From Psychrobacillus antarcticus (GTDB lineage Bacteria > Bacillota > Bacilli > Bacillales_A > Planococcaceae), in NCBI RefSeq assembly GCF_029533155.1, contig NZ_JAIZDB010000036.1, positions 1 through 34,125 on the forward strand: a DNA stretch of 34,125 nt, written 5' to 3'. Under the pieces are notes generated by a model. That model ran no database searches and was not told where the DNA came from. It was given only the letters and a program-made list of their open reading frames with translations. The position numbers and the translations under genes are program-made. Shown piece after piece: positions 27,481-34,125 of this stretch. The number at the start of each line of letters is the position of its first letter. Positions within the stretch are counted from its first letter, which is position 1.

Positions 27481-28070
27481 ACATTCAGAATCAAGTAAAG
27501 CTTGTTTCAAAACATACAAAATATATTACACTTCTTTATTGAACGTAAAACTAAAAACAAACAATTATAAGAAGAATCTCAACCGTTTTGACTTTCTTAA
27601 GACAGAGCATAATGAATTGGAGGAAAAAGTGTTTAAGTATTAGGTTAACTCGGCTGGAGAACAGCGCAAAAGGTCATAAGCCTAATTTTATATAGTTAGC
27701 CACTCACGGAATGCAAAAAGGTGAAGAAGGTGTCAAAGGGGCTCTAGTATTTATCAAGCCCGACGATACCTTTGTCTTTGCCCATGGAATTGTTGTCAAT
27801 GTCTATACTAATGCGACGGGTAATTGAGAACTAGACATTGAATCATCATGTTCTGGATCCTATTTATTAGAACGCGAAGTGAGGGGAAATATAAAAAATG
27901 AATTGAAGTAACAAAGCATAACGGGTGTAGTACGTAACTCCATTTGATATTTGGTGGAAGTAAGCATTTGTTTGAAGGGAAGCCGCTCTGTATGGGAAGT
28001 TATACAGTTTAGCCAACGCTCGGCTAGCATACCCTTTAAAATTTTTCATAACAATACTATACATTAGGAT
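27481..28070. other. Gene-free, degenerate stretch downstream of promoter unit 2
   Basis: About 590 bases. One decayed frame, from about 27707, reads LATHGMQKGEEGVKGALVFI then KPDDTFVFAHGIVVNVY before stopping at 27826. It looks like a fragment of a real protein, but I cannot name it. A GGAGGAAAAAGTG at 27618-27630 is followed by only three codons. The promoter feeding this stretch implies that a regulated gene was once here. Confidence 0.5.
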
Positions 28071-28124
28071 AGTATGTGTATAAAAAGTGCATACTTGTTT
28101 ATATGTAAATACTCACTATATAAT
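28071..28124 (+). promoter_or_regulatory. Operator-promoter unit 3 (upstream of sirtuin 2-3 operon)
   Basis: AGTATG-N13-CATACT at 28071-28095, TTGTTT at 28095-28100, 18-base spacer and TATAAT at 28119-28124. Same structure as units 1 and 2; it should drive sirtuin 2, sirtuin 3 and probably the genes beyond, since I see no terminator between them. Confidence 0.8.
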
Positions 28125-28172
28125 ATGTTAGAACACGAGAAAGAATAAATATAATTAGGAGGAAAATATAAT

Positions 28173-29045
28173 ATGTTATCACCACAATATCAAGACAACA
28201 TAAACACATTACTAAACAAAATTCAAGAAGCAGAGGCAATTGTTGTCGGTGGAGCTGCCGGGATGTCTGAGGCTATCGGACACAGCTTTTATAATACTGA
28301 TGAAAACTTTCTGAAGCATTTTGGGATATATGAAGAAAAATATGGTATTAAAAACCTTTTTGAGGGCTTTTATTACCGCTTTTCTACAAGTGAAGAACGT
28401 TGGGCTTTTCTTGCAACTGAAATCAAGTTTTTACATGAAGCCGAAGCTGGCCGCCCTTACCTAGATTTGTTGCAACTACTTCAAGGTAAAAACTATTACG
28501 TTGTTACAACGAATCAAGATGCACAGTTTTCCAAGACTTTCGCCGAAGACAAAGTCTCTCCAATTCAAGGGGACATGCGTTATTTCCAATGTGGCTCTCG
28601 TTGCCATGATCATGTTTATTTTAATAAAGAACAAGTGGAGAAAATGTATGCAAACATAGTTGGAACTAGAATTCCAACAGAGTTAATTCCAGTATGTCCA
28701 AAATGCGGACAGGAAATGGAACCATGGGTGCGCTCTTATGTATTTCTGGAAGGAAGCTCTTACAGAAATGAATTAACTAAATACAATGAATACCTTATCA
28801 ATAACAAAGATAAAAAAGTTCTATTTCTGGAATTGGGTGTTGGAACTATGACGCCGATGTTCATTAAAGAGCCATTCTGGAATATGACATACAGTTTTCC
28901 AGATGCCTACTACATTACAATAAATCCTAATGATGCGGTAGTTCCTCAAGAGCTCAGTGACAAAGGACTTGCTATTAAAGAAGATATTGCACTGGTACTA
29001 CAAGATGTTTTGAAAGAGAAAGAAAAAAGAGATTTGGATATATGA
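28173..29045 (+). CDS. SirTM-like (class M type) sirtuin, copy 2
   Basis: 290 residues, TTAGGAGGAAAATATAAT before the ATG. It is closely similar to copy 1 along its whole length. NAD motif VVGGAAGMSEAIGHSFY (24-40), Asn114 in TTNQDAQFS, Gln132 in IQGDMRYFQC replacing the classical catalytic His, and zinc cysteines 140, 144, 175 and 178. The expected activity is NAD-dependent mono-ADP-ribosylation releasing nicotinamide; deacetylation is unlikely with Gln at this place. It is the first gene after operator unit 3 and is followed by the divergent copy 3 after 77 bases, then by HD-hydrolase, pncB and pncA on the same strand. Confidence 0.87.
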   Translation: MLSPQYQDNINTLLNKIQEAEAIVVGGAAGMSEAIGHSFYNTDENFLKHFGIYEEKYGIKNLFEGFYYRFSTSEERWAFLATEIKFLHEAEAGRPYLDLLQLLQGKNYYVVTTNQDAQFSKTFAEDKVSPIQGDMRYFQCGSRCHDHVYFNKEQVEKMYANIVGTRIPTELIPVCPKCGQEMEPWVRSYVFLEGSSYRNELTKYNEYLINNKDKKVLFLELGVGTMTPMFIKEPFWNMTYSFPDAYYITINPNDAVVPQELSDKGLAIKEDIALVLQDVLKEKEKRDLDI

Positions 29046-29122
29046 TACGTACTGAGTGGCTTTGCATTTCACGATATTGAGTAGCAATGTATCAGAAATT
29101 TAATATATAAATGGAGGATCCT

Positions 29123-29974
29123 ATGGAAGAGAAATATCAAGAAATTTTAGAAAAAATCAAAAAGGCTGACAGCATCCTGATAGGTGCAAGTAACGGTCTT
29201 GCCATTTCGGAAGGTTATAATATTTTTGCGGATGATTCTTCCTTTCAAGAACATTTTGGAGAATTCCGACAGAAATATGGTTTTCGTAACATCTTACAGG
29301 GAGCCTTTTATTCCTATCCTTCCGAGGAAGAAAGGTGGGCATTTTTCAGCCGTATGTACGCCTACTTTGTAAACAACAAAGAAGCTAGTCCGGTTATGAA
29401 GAACCTTTATGAACTGGTGAAGGATAAAAATTATTTTGTGGTTACCTCTAATACAGATTCTCATTTTGCACTGGCAGGATTTCAAAAGGAACGTCTTTTC
29501 GAAATCGAGGGAAATATTCGGTATTTGCAATGTTCTGATGGTTGCCTTAATCGAATTTATAAAGGGAACGAAATATTGAGTAAGATGGAACAGGAGCAAG
29601 AAAATGGAAAGGTCCCTTCCAACCTTATTCCTAAATGTCCAGAATGTGGTTGCCCAATGCAAGTCCATGTCGAAGTCGATCGGAGTTTTCTAAGAGGAGA
29701 GGTATGGCAAGCGAGTTTTCAGGCTTATAAGGATTTTATCGAGAAAGCTCATGGGAAGAGATTAGTAGTGCTGGAATTTGGTATAGGAGCAAGAAACCAA
29801 TTGATTAAAGCGCCACTTATGAAGTTAACTAGCGTTGAGGAAAATGCCAGCTATATTACTTTTAATAGAGGATCTGAGCTGTATATTCCAGATGCCATTG
29901 CTTCTAAATCCATTGCGGTCGATGGTGATATTGCAGAAGTTATCGAGCATTTAATGCAGTTAAAACAAGCATAA
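29123..29974 (+). CDS. Divergent SirTM-like sirtuin, copy 3, with Glu at the catalytic His/Gln position
   Basis: 283 residues. The ATG at 29123 follows GGAGG by five bases; the ATG at 29111 overlaps that site. The fold is the same as copies 1 and 2 but the sequence is much more distant. The NAD motif is LIGASNGLAISEGYNIF (19-35), changed from GAAGMS to GASNGLA. Asn110 in VTSNTDSHF is kept. FEIEGNIRYLQC places Glu129 where copies 1 and 2 have Gln and deacetylases have His. Zinc cysteines 137, 141, 172 and 175 are all kept. The C-terminal LVVLEFGIGARNQLIKAPL matches the family. It may be an ADP-ribosyltransferase with altered chemistry, a NAD glycohydrolase, or a non-catalytic partner of copy 2. 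Confidence 0.83.
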   Translation: MEEKYQEILEKIKKADSILIGASNGLAISEGYNIFADDSSFQEHFGEFRQKYGFRNILQGAFYSYPSEEERWAFFSRMYAYFVNNKEASPVMKNLYELVKDKNYFVVTSNTDSHFALAGFQKERLFEIEGNIRYLQCSDGCLNRIYKGNEILSKMEQEQENGKVPSNLIPKCPECGCPMQVHVEVDRSFLRGEVWQASFQAYKDFIEKAHGKRLVVLEFGIGARNQLIKAPLMKLTSVEENASYITFNRGSELYIPDAIASKSIAVDGDIAEVIEHLMQLKQA

Positions 29975-30010
29975 ATCACCCTAATACAAACATTATGGAG
30001 GGATTGCAAG

Positions 30011-30589
30011 ATGTTTCTAGCGAATATTTTGAATGAACCATTATGCCAACCAATTAAAAAGAATTATGAAGTATGGTATAAATTCATGGAGGAAAACATA
30101 GAATTTTGGCTACCCGATAGTGAATGGCATACGAAAACCCATTGTGCTCGAGTGCTGTTACTCGCACTCGTCATTGGACATCAGAAAAGCCTGAGTGACG
30201 AGGAAAAGGATGCACTTGCAATGGCGGCTATGTTCCATGATTCTCGTCGTCTGGACGATGGGATTGATAAGGGACATGGTAGTCGTGCAGCAGAGTATTA
30301 CAAAAATTATTGCGCAGAGCATCATTTACTCTTTGACGAGCAAACGTACTACATGATCTACTACCATGACCAGGATGATGCGCTTGGGGTGTCAGAGATT
30401 GTAACGTCCTCTAGTTTAACTGAACGAGGTGTGCTGCTGTATCAGATTTTCAAGGATGCTGATGCACTGGATCGCTTCCGTCTAGGTCCTGATGGTCTGA
30501 ATGTGATTTTTCTTCGGACCGAAGAAGCACGTCAACTTGTTGACTTTGCTAAAGAACTTTTACGTAAAAGTAGTGAAACTAATGCATGA
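30011..30589 (+). CDS. HD-domain metal-dependent phosphohydrolase
   Basis: 192 residues, ATGGAGGGATTGCAAG before the ATG. HD-superfamily metal ligands are visible in order: EWHTKTHCARVLLLA (His40/His44), MFHDSRRLDDG (His76-Asp77), the IYYHDQDD stretch (His119-Asp120) and KDADALDRFRLGPDGLN (Asp149, Asp151). Members remove phosphate or pyrophosphate from nucleotides and related compounds; the substrate here is unknown. It follows sirtuin 3 by 36 bases and precedes pncB by 59 with no terminator, so it is probably cotranscribed. A role on an NAD or ADP-ribose product is possible but unsupported by sequence alone. Confidence 0.82.
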   Translation: MFLANILNEPLCQPIKKNYEVWYKFMEENIEFWLPDSEWHTKTHCARVLLLALVIGHQKSLSDEEKDALAMAAMFHDSRRLDDGIDKGHGSRAAEYYKNYCAEHHLLFDEQTYYMIYYHDQDDALGVSEIVTSSSLTERGVLLYQIFKDADALDRFRLGPDGLNVIFLRTEEARQLVDFAKELLRKSSETNA

Positions 30590-30648
30590 AAAAACTGTTA
30601 ATCATGAGCAAGTCCGATCACATTTTCTTCGCTTAGGAGGTAAGTGGA

Positions 30649-32112
30649 ATGAACAAGTATATAGATGATAGCTTCGCCCTACACACGGACTTGTATCAAA
30701 TCAATATGGCAAAAGCTTACTGGGAAGATAACATTCATACAAAAAAAGCAGTATTTGATTTGTATTTTCGAAAATTGCCGTTTGGAAATGGTTATGCGAT
30801 TTTTGCCGGATTGGAACGAATTATTGATTATCTCCAAACGTTTTATTTTTCTGAAAGCGATTTGGAGTATTTAAAAGAACTTGGCTATCGAGAAGACTAT
30901 GTTGACTTCTTACGAACTGTACGTTTTACAGGAACTGTTCGTTCTATGAAAGAGGGGGAAGTTGTATTTGGGAACGAACCCATTCTTCGAATTGAAGCGC
31001 CGTTAATCGAAGCGCAACTCGTAGAGACGGCGTTATTGAATATTGTAAACTATCAAACACTCATCGCAACCAAAGCTTCTCGAATCAAACAAGTCGCAGG
31101 TGATCAGCCTGTCTCAGAGTTTGGATCAAGACGCGCACATGAATTCGATGCCGCCTTATGGGGGACAAGAGCTGCTTATATTGGTGGGTTCTCTAGCACA
31201 AGCAATGTCCGAGCAGGAAAACGATTTGGTCTTCTTGTTTCAGGAACACATGCACATTCCTTTGTTCAAGCGTATCAAGATGAATACACTGCTTTCCATA
31301 AATATGCAAAAAGTCACAAAGATTGTGTCTTCTTAGTGGATACGTATGACACGTTAAAATCGGGTGTTCCTACGGCAATCAAAGTTGCCAAAGAACTAGG
31401 CAATAAGATAAATTTTGTAGGCATTCGCTTAGATAGTGGAGATTTGGCTTACCTCTCCAAAGAAGCAAGAAAATTATTAGATCAAGCAGGATTTGTTGAC
31501 TCTAAAATTTATGCTTCGAATGACCTTGATGAATATACCATTATGAGCTTATACGCACAAGGAGCGAAAATTGATGCATGGGGAGTTGGTACCAAAGCTA
31601 TCACCGCCTACGATCAACCAGCTTTAGGTGCTGTGTACAAACTCGTTTCCATTGAAGATGACAACGGACAGATGCGTGACACGATCAAAATTTCTGCAAG
31701 TCCTGAAAAAGTCACAACACCAGGATTAAAAAAGGTATACCGTATTATCAATAATCTTACGAAAAAATCAGAAGGTGATTATATCGCCTTAGCCAACGAA
31801 CAACCGGAAAAAGAAGCCAAACTTCACATGTTTCATCCTGTGCATACGTACATTGGAAATTTTGTCACCAATTTTACAGCCAAAGACTTACAAGTAGATA
31901 TTTTCGACAACGGCAAACTTGTGTATGAAAGTCCATCAGTCCAAGAGATTCAATCTTATGCACAACAACAACTAAAACTTTTATGGGAAGAGTACAAACG
32001 TTCATTAAATCCAGCGGAATATCCTGTGGATTTAAGTCGGGCTTGTTGGGACAATAAAATGAAAAACATAGAGGAAGCAAAAAAACATAACCGAAAAGCT
32101 GTATCTGTATAA
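30649..32112 (+). CDS. pncB: Nicotinate phosphoribosyltransferase
   Basis: 487 residues, TTAGGAGGTAAGTGGA before the ATG. It joins nicotinate and PRPP to nicotinate mononucleotide, the committed step of Preiss-Handler NAD salvage. Diagnostic stretches are ALHTDLYQINMAKAYW (10-25), FDLYFRKLPFGNGYAIFAGL, SEFGSRRAHEFDAALWGTRA (156-175, PRPP and nicotinate binding), GTHAHSFVQAYQDEY (catalytic His203 in the AHS motif) and GIRLDSGDLAYLSKEARKLL. WGVGTKAITAYDQPALGAVY and the C-terminal segment are intact. In Bacillus it is usually next to pncA, as here. It can use the nicotinate made when PncA deamidates sirtuin-released nicotinamide. Confidence 0.96.
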   Translation: MNKYIDDSFALHTDLYQINMAKAYWEDNIHTKKAVFDLYFRKLPFGNGYAIFAGLERIIDYLQTFYFSESDLEYLKELGYREDYVDFLRTVRFTGTVRSMKEGEVVFGNEPILRIEAPLIEAQLVETALLNIVNYQTLIATKASRIKQVAGDQPVSEFGSRRAHEFDAALWGTRAAYIGGFSSTSNVRAGKRFGLLVSGTHAHSFVQAYQDEYTAFHKYAKSHKDCVFLVDTYDTLKSGVPTAIKVAKELGNKINFVGIRLDSGDLAYLSKEARKLLDQAGFVDSKIYASNDLDEYTIMSLYAQGAKIDAWGVGTKAITAYDQPALGAVYKLVSIEDDNGQMRDTIKISASPEKVTTPGLKKVYRIINNLTKKSEGDYIALANEQPEKEAKLHMFHPVHTYIGNFVTNFTAKDLQVDIFDNGKLVYESPSVQEIQSYAQQQLKLLWEEYKRSLNPAEYPVDLSRACWDNKMKNIEEAKKHNRKAVSV

Positions 32113-32171
32113 GTAGAAAGCATCTCTAAGGATTGTAATGTAAAAAAATTACATTTAGGAATTGATATAAA

Positions 32172-32702
32172 ATGACAAAAGAAGCTTTATTAATTGTTGA
32201 TATGAGTAATGATTTTGTAGCTGATAATGGAACATTGACTGTCGGTAAGCCAGCACAAGAAATAGTGCTTTATATTCAGGATTTGGCTACTAAATTCTTA
32301 GCTGAGGGAGATGTAGTTGTCGTATCGATGGATGCACATCAACCAAATGACCCACACTTTGAATTATGGGCACCACATAATATTGTAGGTACAGAAGGGC
32401 AACAACCATATGGAGATTTATATGATTGGTTTCAAAACAATAAAGATAATGAAAGTTTAATTTATAAGCCTAAAACAAACTATAATGCATTCTTTCAGAC
32501 AGATTTGGCTGAAACTTTACGGAATTCAGGAGTACAAAAGGTTCATACTGTCGGGGTAACTACTGATATTTGTGACTTTTTAACAGTTGCAGGAGCAGAC
32601 GCAGAAGGATTCGAAACAGTCATTCATAAACGAGGGGTAGCAACATTTACAGATCTGGGGAGAAACAATGGTAAACCATATGAAACGTTGCTTCCATACT
32701 GA
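32172..32702 (+). CDS. pncA: Nicotinamidase, with an apparent frameshift near the C-terminus
   Basis: 176 residues as it reads; GGAATTGATATAAA gives a weak ribosome site. It hydrolyses nicotinamide to nicotinate and ammonia. The catalytic triad is Asp10 (IVDMSNDF), Lys101 (KPKTNYNAF) and Cys134 (TTDICDF); Asp54, His56 and His62 (DAHQPNDPHFELW) bind the metal. After TFTDL the frame runs into GRNNGKPYETLLPY. Dropping one G from the GGGG at 32657-32660 instead gives GETMVNHMKRCFHTEIIE with a stop at 32713-32715, a normal-looking family end. The core and all active-site residues precede the shift, so activity may survive. It could be a real mutation or a homopolymer sequencing error. Confidence 0.9.
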   Translation: MTKEALLIVDMSNDFVADNGTLTVGKPAQEIVLYIQDLATKFLAEGDVVVVSMDAHQPNDPHFELWAPHNIVGTEGQQPYGDLYDWFQNNKDNESLIYKPKTNYNAFFQTDLAETLRNSGVQKVHTVGVTTDICDFLTVAGADAEGFETVIHKRGVATFTDLGRNNGKPYETLLPY

Positions 32703-32745
32703 AATTATTGAATAAATACAAAATCAATTAGGACGGTGAAAAAAC

Positions 32746-32964
32746 ATGTTGGACTTGTTAAAACGAATTAATGTATTAGCGAAAAAGCAGCGTGAAGAGG
32801 GGTTAACATATGCAGAAAAAGTTGAGCGACAAGTGCTTCGTGAAGATTATTTACGTGCCATTCGCGGACAAGTTCTCCAAACCTTTTCAGGAATGAAGGT
32901 AGTGGATCCGAATTTAAATGATGTAACACCTGAAAAAGTTCGTAAATTAAAAACAAAAGATTAA
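32746..32964 (+). CDS. DUF896 (YnzC/UPF0291-type) small protein
   Basis: 72 residues, AGGACGGTGAAAAAAC before the ATG. The DUF896 pattern is complete: RINVLAKKQREEGLTYAEK, then QVLREDYLRAIRGQVLQTFS and the D-P-N-L-N-D-V-T-P-E-K end. B. subtilis YnzC of this family is a small helical-hairpin protein of unclear role. It is separate from the pncA operon in function, though no terminator lies between them. Confidence 0.92.
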   Translation: MLDLLKRINVLAKKQREEGLTYAEKVERQVLREDYLRAIRGQVLQTFSGMKVVDPNLNDVTPEKVRKLKTKD

Positions 32965-32994
32965 CAGTATTATAGAAAAAAGTGAGAAATCAAA

Positions 32995-33317
32995 GTGAAA
33001 GATTTTTTAGTAAAAGCCATTGCTCACAATAAACAAGTGCGCGCACATACTGCAATTACAACAAAAACAATAGAAGAAGCAAAACGCCGCCAAGATATGC
33101 AAACAGTCATTTCTGTGGTTCTGAGACGTTTTATGACAGCAGGAGTCATACTTGGCTCTATGCAAAAGGGAGAAAAAAACTATTCATAATGAATGGCGGC
33201 GGATTAATTGGACCCATCCTGGTTGATGCAAATGCCAAGGAGGAAGTGAGAGGTTATGTTTCATTTCCCATGCACATTCAGGGCTGTTTTGCCAGGTTCC
33301 CATTTATCCTTAGTTGA
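32995..33317 (+). pseudogene. hslO: Hsp33 redox chaperone gene remnant (hslO)
   Basis: The first 64 codons from the GTG at 32995 read VKDFLVKAIAHNKQVRAHTA and TAGVILGSMQKGEKNYS, the N-terminus of Hsp33, then stop at 33189. In another frame, from 33192, NGGGLIGPILVDANAKEEVR and GYVSFPMH continue the Hsp33 sequence, so a frameshift near 33175-33190 splits it. Similarity is lost by about 33275. The remaining two thirds, with the zinc-binding redox switch (CxC...CxxC), are absent. The product would not be functional. Confidence 0.88.
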
Positions 33318-33384
33318 GGAGTATTCTAAAGGAGAAATAGAAATGGCATTATGTCTACTCAATGAGAGTAAGTTAACTAATTAA
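33256..33384 (+). CDS. Possible 42-residue frame or gene fragment after the hslO remnant
   Basis: An ATG frame reading MFHFPCTFRAVLPGSHLSLV then EEYSKGEIEMALCLLNESKL. The second half (from VEEYSKGE) reads like a helical segment of a real protein, but I cannot assign it, and its first codons come from the decayed hslO. Probably the tail of a lost gene joined by deletion. From here to 33656 I see no further gene. Confidence 0.2.
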   Translation: MFHFPCTFRAVLPGSHLSLVEEYSKGEIEMALCLLNESKLTN

Positions 33385-33656
33385 ATAGATATTCAAGTTT
33401 AGGGAAGCCCTAGCGAAAAGTGACTTAACGATATAAAAGAAAACAGAATTGATGAGAAGATGATTTTAACGTAACGGGTACGTTGGCACAATAACTAAAG
33501 TTCATTTTTTGAATTTTCGACAATCATACTTTGATTCTTTTATATTAAAATCTTCAGTAATCCGGCCATTAAATTAAATAACACCTTTATTAGTGAAACA
33601 AGAAGGTATGTAATATCAAAATGACAAAAAAATTCACTTCTAAGGAGGAAGTTTTG

Positions 33657-33818
33657 ATGACGGACATTTCTATTATACTTGCATTCGGTGCAGGTGTATT
33701 AACTTTCATCTCGCCTTGTGTATTTCCACTTTATCCCGCCTTTTTATCGTATATTACGGGAATGAGTGTTGCAGAAATACAAACTGGTGAATTAAAAGGA
33801 CAGCGCAAAGCAATTTGA
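33657..33818 (+). pseudogene. ccdA: CcdA-type cytochrome c biogenesis gene, cut by an IS element
   Basis: The ATG at 33657 follows AAGGAGGAAGTTTTG. It reads MTDISIILAFGAGVLTFISP then CVFPLYPAFLSYITGM, the first membrane helix and conserved ISPCVFPLYPAFLSY motif of CcdA, which moves reducing power across the membrane by dithiol exchange. After ELKGQRKAI the frame stops on a TGA formed by the left end of the IS. About 53 of some 235 residues remain on this side; the rest should lie beyond the element, outside the window. Confidence 0.88.
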
Positions 33819-33821
33819 ACT

Positions 33822-33873
33822 GAACCCCGAATAGTAGACACTTTATAAAAAGTGTAGCTATTCAGGGTTTTTT
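33822..33873 (+). terminator. Terminator-like hairpin at the IS left end
   Basis: AACCC, GAATAG and ACACTTT pair in order with AAAGTGT, CTATTC and GGGTT, followed by TTTTC. Such a structure would shield the transposase gene from transcription coming from the interrupted host gene. Confidence 0.65.
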
Positions 33874-33929
33874 CTTTTTCAAAACCCCGTTATACTAAAA
33901 TTTACAAACTTTGAACGGGAGAAAACATT

Positions 33930-34125
33930 ATGAGTAAAATACTTTTTAACGAACATCAACAGCGCTTATTAGAAGTCAATCTGAATGTCGGATCCGTATC
34001 TGATCGAGCTATTCAATATACAGCGGAATTTAAAATTCGTGCGGTAAAGGAAAGTCAGGCAGGAAAAGGTCCTAAACAGATTTTTGAAGAGAATGGTTTC
34101 GACTTAGATATCATCGGATTAAGGA
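33930..34125 (+). CDS. IS3-family transposase OrfA-type HTH protein (partial at window end)
   Basis: Starts at the ATG at 33930 after GGGAGAAAACATT and stays open to the window edge (65 codons). MSKILFNEHQQRLLEVNLNV, then VSDRAIQYTAEFKIRAVKES and the GPKQIFEENGFDLDIIG helix form the helix-turn-helix of a known IS3-family OrfA subgroup. It differs clearly from the OrfA at 601, so this is a different IS. The rest is outside the window. Confidence 0.8.
   Translation, partial: MSKILFNEHQQRLLEVNLNVGSVSDRAIQYTAEFKIRAVKESQAGKGPKQIFEENGFDLDIIGLR

Larger units (their letters stand above)
33816..34125 (+). mobile_element. IS3-family element, left part (continues past the window)
   Basis: It begins TGAACTGAACCCCGAATAGT at the point where ccdA similarity ends; TG as first bases and the TGAACTG..CCCC..AGACAC pattern are typical of many IS3-family left ends. 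A hairpin and the start of an HTH transposase subunit follow. The right end is not in the window, so the target duplication cannot be checked. Confidence 0.8.

Noticed and set aside
25396-29045. Ordinary protein deacetylase (CobB/SrtN type)
   Set aside because: The catalytic His is replaced by Gln in copies 1 and 2, and the GVGTMTPMFIKEPF end is of the SirTM kind.
25396-29974. Thoeris- or SIR2-type anti-phage defence genes
   Set aside because: The proteins are stand-alone SirTM-like domains with an intact zinc site and no fused sensor, SLOG, HerA or Argonaute partner; the motifs match class M-type sirtuins better. A defence role is not excluded but nothing in the sequence supports it.
30590-30648. 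NAD-sensing riboswitch upstream of pncB
   Set aside because: The gap is only 59 bases, with no recognisable conserved aptamer sequence.

Overview
The window looks like chromosome from a low-GC, spore-forming Firmicute of the Planococcaceae (Psychrobacillus, Lysinibacillus or Sporosarcina type). The evidence is the intact cggR-gapA-pgk-tpiA-gpmI-eno glycolytic operon, the secG-est-rnr-smpB-ssrA block, Bacillales-style GGAGG ribosome sites, and intergenic palindromic repeats of a kind common in this group. The genus is an inference; no 16S gene or other decisive marker is present.

Layout. 1-3.1 kb: a small His/Tyr/Pro-rich protein, an intact IS3-family element sitting in the loop of a terminator hairpin, a mini-catalase gene, and an intergenic array of 21-bp phased repeats. 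3.1-7.1 kb: lemA plus a TPM-domain gene, a GNAT acetyltransferase, an ECF sigma/membrane anti-sigma pair and a small glutaredoxin-like gene, followed by a second 21-bp phased array. 7.3-14.5 kb: the glycolytic operon behind a CggR-type operator, with a terminator and a long palindromic repeat between gapA and pgk. 14.6-18.3 kb: a glycerate module (GntP-type permease, glycerate kinase, divergent CdaR-type regulator). 18.5-23.4 kb: secG, a large Bacillales repeat, carboxylesterase, RNase R, SmpB and tmRNA.

23.9-32.7 kb is the most unusual part. It holds three SirTM-like (class M type) sirtuin genes, an HxlR-family repressor, and three near-identical promoter/operator units. It also holds a sirtuin pseudogene, an isochorismatase-family hydrolase with a decayed second copy, and an HD-domain hydrolase. 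Nicotinate phosphoribosyltransferase (pncB) and nicotinamidase (pncA, with an apparent 1-nt frameshift near its end) follow. The inferred logic is that the sirtuins split NAD+ and release nicotinamide, while PncA and PncB return it to NAD+. The usual SirTM partners (macrodomain, GcvH-L, LplA2) are not in the window. Whether the sirtuins and the salvage genes are functionally coupled is an inference; pncA and pncB are also ordinary housekeeping genes.

32.7-34.1 kb is decaying: a DUF896 gene, an hslO (Hsp33) remnant, and ccdA cut by a second IS3-family element that runs off the window.
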